From: Denitromonas halophila
GTDB taxonomy: Bacteria > Pseudomonadota > Gammaproteobacteria > Burkholderiales > Rhodocyclaceae
Direction of reading: 5' to 3'
DNA length: 56,267 nt
Assembly: GCF_007625155.1 (NCBI RefSeq)
Contig: NZ_VMNK01000020.1
Coordinates: 1 to 56,267 of the forward strand
Part shown: in pieces, positions 53,353-56,267 of the stretch
Layout of the letters: the number at the start of each line of letters is the position of its first letter
Numbering within the stretch: the stretch's first letter is position 1
Notes under the pieces: generated by a model
Database searches by the model: none
What the model was told of the DNA's origin: nothing
The model's input: only the letters and a program-made list of their open reading frames with translations
Translations under genes and position numbers: made by a program

Positions 53353-54621
53353 ATGGACACCGATCAGCGCGGGCTGTTTTCACCGATCCGCATCGGTACG
53401 CTCGAGTTGCCGGGCCGCCTGTTCAAGACCGCCACGGCCGAAACACGCGCCACGCCCGAGGGTTTTGTGAGCGACGCGGTGCTCGACTTCTACCGCCCGA
53501 TCGCCCGGGGTGGCACGCCGCTGATCATCACCGGCAATATCTACATCAGCCGGCAGGGCAAGTCCGCGCCCTTTCAGCTCGGCGCCGATGACGACGACAA
53601 GATCCCCGGCCTGGCGCGCATGGTGGCCGAGGTGCACGCGCAGGGTGGGCGGATGTTTGCCCAGCTCAATCACTGCGGCCGCCAGGTGGTGCCCAACTTT
53701 GTGGGTGCGACCGAGGTGGTGTCCGCCTCCGCCACCAAAGACCTGCTCACCGGCACCCGCCCGCGCGAGATGAGCGTGGCCGAGATCCGCCAGATCGTGG
53801 CCGACTTTGCCGCCGCTGCCGAGCGCTGCCAGAAGGCCGGCTTTGACGGCGTCCAGATGCACTCGGCCAACGGCTACCTGCTGAGCCAGTTTCTGACGCC
53901 CTACACCAACCGCCGTCAGGACGAGTACGGCGGCAACCTCGAACGCCGCACCCGCTTCGGCCGCGAGGTGCTGGCCGCCATCCGCGCGCGGGTCGGCGCG
54001 GATTTTCCGGTCATCCTCAAGATGAATGGCGCCGACAAACTCCCCCTGCGCGACGGACTGAAAACGCACGAACTGGTGCAGATCGCCAAGATCATGGAGG
54101 CGGCCGGCGTCGACGCGGTGGAGATTTCCGTCGGTCATTACGAATCCGGTTTTCCCATGGTCTGCGGCAGCTTTGGCCGCTGCCTGCGCCACATGGTGCA
54201 GGGGAGCATGGCGCACCTGCCGTGGCTGCGGCGTTGGGCCATGCGCGTATTTCGTCCGTTGATCGCGCTGGCGTCCAACGTGCTGTGGCCGGGCCGCGAA
54301 GGCTTCAACCTCGACTACACGCCCGACTTCAAGGCCGCGCTGACGATTCCGGTGATCTGTGTCGGCGGCTTCCGCACCCGCGCCGCCATGGAAGACGCGC
54401 TGCGGCACGGCCTGTGCGACGCGGTGTCGGCCGGTCGGCCCTTCATCGCCGACCCCTATTTCTACCGCCACCTGTACGACAACACCCCCGGCCCGCGCTG
54501 CGTGGATTGCAACGGCTGTGTCGGTCACCTCGGCGCCCAGCCCGCCGATTGTTACCACCCCACGGTGCGGGCAGAAAAGGACGCGATGCTGGCGGGGGCT
54601 ATGGCTTCGCGGGCGCCTTGA
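53353..54621 (+). CDS. Old Yellow Enzyme-family NADH:flavin oxidoreductase
   Basis: A 422-residue FMN TIM-barrel protein. Motifs are NHCGRQ (substrate-binding His near 115), HSANGYLLSQFL, the family loop YTNRRQDEYGG, and SAGRPFIADP for FMN phosphate. The tail has Cys383, Cys386, Cys389 and Cys400 (CVDCNGC, then C after 10 residues). That resembles the 4Fe-4S site of 2,4-dienoyl-CoA reductase/trimethylamine dehydrogenase relatives, though the following FAD/NAD domains are absent. The start at 53353 follows GGAGG. It overlaps the convergent cupin gene by 23 nt. The substrate is unknown. Confidence 0.9.
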   Translation: MDTDQRGLFSPIRIGTLELPGRLFKTATAETRATPEGFVSDAVLDFYRPIARGGTPLIITGNIYISRQGKSAPFQLGADDDDKIPGLARMVAEVHAQGGRMFAQLNHCGRQVVPNFVGATEVVSASATKDLLTGTRPREMSVAEIRQIVADFAAAAERCQKAGFDGVQMHSANGYLLSQFLTPYTNRRQDEYGGNLERRTRFGREVLAAIRARVGADFPVILKMNGADKLPLRDGLKTHELVQIAKIMEAAGVDAVEISVGHYESGFPMVCGSFGRCLRHMVQGSMAHLPWLRRWAMRVFRPLIALASNVLWPGREGFNLDYTPDFKAALTIPVICVGGFRTRAAMEDALRHGLCDAVSAGRPFIADPYFYRHLYDNTPGPRCVDCNGCVGHLGAQPADCYHPTVRAEKDAMLAGAMASRAP

Positions 54622-54961
54622 GTTCGACCATGATGACGTGCGTAGGGGTGTCGCCGACGTTTTTGCCGATATGGGTTTGTGCCGGGGAGTAGATCACGTC
54701 GCCGGCCTTGAACTCGCGCTGGATGACTTTGCCGTCGGGCAGGGTGATGCTGCGCTTGAAGGGGCTGACGGCGTAGAGCACGAAGGCGGGGTGGTGGTGC
54801 TGTTGGGTTGAGTCACCGGGTTGGTCCTGGTGTTCGAGGACACGGACCTGATCATTTTCGAGGATGACTTTGTATTGGTTGCCGTCGGTGACAACGGGGT
54901 CTTGCGCCAGGGCGGTCAGGGAGGCCAGCGACAGCACGAGGAGTGCGGCGGTTCTCAGCAT
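54599..54961 (-). CDS. Small exported cupin protein
   Basis: A 120-residue protein with a signal peptide (MLRTAALLVLSLASL, cleavage after ALA near 19) and one cupin barrel (QHHHPAFVLYAVS, then GDVIYSPAQTHIG). The His-rich turn could bind a metal. The start at 54961 has GAGAGGTG upstream; the open frame runs 109 codons further without a signal. It converges with the OYE gene. Function unknown. Confidence 0.85.
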   Translation of the reverse strand: MLRTAALLVLSLASLTALAQDPVVTDGNQYKVILENDQVRVLEHQDQPGDSTQQHHHPAFVLYAVSPFKRSITLPDGKVIQREFKAGDVIYSPAQTHIGKNVGDTPTHVIMVELKAPAKP

Positions 54962-55299
54962 GGGACACCTCTCAATCAGGACGCGGGAACGTTCGGAGCC
55001 TGTTGAAGCCCTAGCGTGCGGGCCGAGCAGGCATTGCGTCGCGGCGAAGCGGTGGTGTGCCTGCGATGACGTCTTTGCAGCATAGACCCGGCGCGGGGAC
55101 TGGCAAGCCGTGTGTTGGGCGGTGCGCGCCGGCCGTTTGTCCTGCAAGGGGCCTTGGGGCAAGGCTTTTGCCCGGCAAAGCATTACACTCTGCGTCTTCC
55201 GAAGGGTTTGCGGTGTTCGAACGTGGCGTTTTTTGATGCCGCGCGCCGCTGCGCTTCGATGTTCAATGCGCCGCATGCGCGCAAACAAAGGTTGTTCAG
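54962..55299. other. Intergenic interval, no gene seen
   Basis: A 338-nt divergent gap between the cupin and the winged-helix-like gene. Open frames here lack ribosome sites. I see no clear promoter hexamer pair, RNA gene or repeat. Confidence 0.5.
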
Positions 55300-55797
55300 A
55301 TGCACATTTTTCGTGATGCGGATGCCCCGCTTTTACTGGCCACGCTGATGGCGTCCAAGCGCCGCGCGGCCGATCTGGTCGGTGTGATCGCCGCGCTGGA
55401 TCTGATTCTCGAAGGCGCGATTCCGCCCTCGCCCAAGCTGATTGATTCTTTCGGGCGCCTGTCCACGCATGGTCTGATCGCTGAGGTCGACGGTGGCTAT
55501 GTGCTCACCGCCGAGGGCGAGAAGATGGTGGTCGGCCTGCCCAAGAAGGCCACATCGGATGAACGGGTCGACAGCATCCGCGAAGACCTCGCGGGCTATC
55601 CGCAAGCCGATGACCACCCCGCGGTGGAACTGACGGTCGAGGCCATCCATGCGGCTGTCCTTGCGCACAGGGCATCGAAATCCGGCACCGGCCGCAACAT
55701 GTTGATGCCAAAAACCAAAGCCGCCGAAGCCGCTGCCAAACGCGCCGCACAGTGGCGTCATGCGGCGGCGGCGCGTCGTCGCAAGGCGCAGCGCTAA
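55300..55797 (+). CDS. Hypothetical protein with winged-helix-like N-terminus
   Basis: A 165-residue protein. Residues 1-80 could form a winged helix (LIDSFGRLSTHGLIAEVDGGYVLT reads as a PadR/MarR-like wing). The last 35 residues are an Ala/Lys/Arg-rich basic tail (KAAEAAAKRAAQ, RRRKAQR). That layout suggests nucleic-acid binding, but no family is recognised. No strong Shine-Dalgarno is visible before the ATG. It stands alone. Confidence 0.65.
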   Translation: MHIFRDADAPLLLATLMASKRRAADLVGVIAALDLILEGAIPPSPKLIDSFGRLSTHGLIAEVDGGYVLTAEGEKMVVGLPKKATSDERVDSIREDLAGYPQADDHPAVELTVEAIHAAVLAHRASKSGTGRNMLMPKTKAAEAAAKRAAQWRHAAAARRRKAQR

Positions 55798-55865
55798 GGG
55801 CGCAGATCGCAAGCGCGGTGCTTGGGATGCCTCGATATCGATCAGCATCGGCTTTGGCCGAGCAC

Positions 55866-55920
55866 GGCGGCTTGAAACCCGCCCTGTACGCACTGCAGGG
55901 GCAATTCGCCACCCGTGGCG
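55866..55920. repeat. Palindrome-type intergenic repeat related to 5061-5107
   Basis: GGCGGCTTGAAACCCGCCCT resembles the GGCGGGTTGAAACCCGCC core near 5084, with diverged flanks. It lies in the 182-nt gap between the winged-helix-like gene and the convergent partial gene. Confidence 0.4.
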
Positions 55921-55979
55921 GTGTTGCCAGGCGGTAGCGCGCGTGCTTGAGGATCAGGGCGTCGGCGGGGCGCCCGAGC

Positions 55980-56267
55980 TCATCCCGCCGCCCCGATCAG
56001 CCATGTCACCGGCCGCGCCACGGTGCGCCCGAGCCCATCGAGCACGGCCAGCTGAAAGGCGTTCCAGCGGGTGCCACTGGTTTGTTTGGGCTCGCCTTCG
56101 AGATCGGGGTCGCAACGCATCTGTGTCCAGCCCTGATAATCCTTAACCTCGGGGATGGTGGTGGGGAGGTTTTGGAATTCTGGTTGGTCTCTCAACGTTG
56201 TTTCCGGGAGGACATTTTTGGCGTCAACAACCTCCATTCCCCAGTACTGACCAATCGGCTTCGACGT
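55980..56267 (-). CDS. Hypothetical protein, 5' end outside the window
   Basis: The frame stays open through the right window edge, so the N-terminus is missing. At least 95 residues are visible, with an internal ATG at 56237. The visible part (EVKDYQGWTQMRCDPDLEGEP, then NAFQLAVLDGLGRTVARPVTW) matches no family I know. A truncated reading frame starting at 56237 cannot be excluded. Confidence 0.5.
   Translation of the reverse strand, partial: TSKPIGQYWGMEVVDAKNVLPETTLRDQPEFQNLPTTIPEVKDYQGWTQMRCDPDLEGEPKQTSGTRWNAFQLAVLDGLGRTVARPVTWLIGAAG

Noticed and set aside
1-56267. tRNA, rRNA, integrase, transposase and attachment sites
   Set aside because: None was seen by eye on either strand; no DDE or tyrosine recombinase motifs appear in any translated frame considered real.

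Overview
The window is a high-GC chromosomal segment that looks like a betaproteobacterium of the Rhodocyclales (Azoarcus/Thauera/Aromatoleum type). This is inferred from gene content: norEF and ccoG, two TRAP-type importers beside aromatic-degradation genes, a pel exopolysaccharide operon, and a giant fused FAD/Fe-S oxidoreductase (DUF3683). There is no rRNA, tRNA, CRISPR array, integrase or insertion sequence. The only mobile-looking DNA is a family of short palindromic repeats.

Layout. (1) 0.1-6.6 kb: a minus-strand run of MocR-type regulator, RNA ligase RtcB and a low-GC HEPN-like protein that starts 9 nt after rtcB. Divergent from it are norE, norF and ccoG (respiratory oxidase/NO reductase accessory genes) behind an FNR/DNR-like box. 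(2) 6.6-23.2 kb: a catabolic region. An IclR regulator and a TAXI-TRAP importer diverge from a metallo-beta-lactamase-fold protein, an FAD monooxygenase and a DUF2783 protein. A LysR regulator diverges from a VOC protein, a fumarylacetoacetase-family hydrolase, a DctPQM TRAP importer, a maleylacetoacetate/maleylpyruvate isomerase and an MFS exporter. The logic is import of an aromatic acid, hydroxylation, ring opening, cis-trans isomerisation and hydrolysis to fumarate plus a small acid. No standard cupin ring-cleavage dioxygenase is present. (3) 23.2-24.5 kb: two exported proteins built from a cysteine hexapeptide repeat (NPCAAK). One is a tiny protein made almost entirely of repeats; the other is a monohaem cytochrome c with the repeat on both sides of the haem domain. 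This is the most unusual locus in the window. (4) 24.6-35.7 kb: mostly single genes: a His-rich unknown, a cupredoxin-like exported protein, a STAS-like protein, an EAL-like/HDOD protein, a translationally coupled BNR-repeat/ubiquitin-like pair, a membrane-anchored unknown, the 1296-residue FAD/Fe-S oxidoreductase, and a cytochrome c plus hemerythrin pair. (5) 35.7-50.1 kb, minus strand: complete pelABCDEFG with a RidA-family gene inserted between pelF and pelG. Two FMN-split-barrel genes follow, one fused to GAF and winged-helix-like domains. (6) 50.2-56.3 kb: YqaA-type membrane protein, ilvA with a terminator, a DUF4399 protein, an Old Yellow Enzyme with a four-cysteine tail, a small exported cupin, a winged-helix-like unknown, and a partial gene running off the window.

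Most start codons were moved downstream of the longest ORF, using visible Shine-Dalgarno sequences, signal peptides or family N-termini. The strongest leads are the cysteine-repeat cytochrome locus, the rtcB-HEPN pair, the degenerate metal site of the MBL protein in a catabolic cluster that lacks an obvious dioxygenase, the BNR/ubiquitin-like pair, and the RidA gene inside pel.
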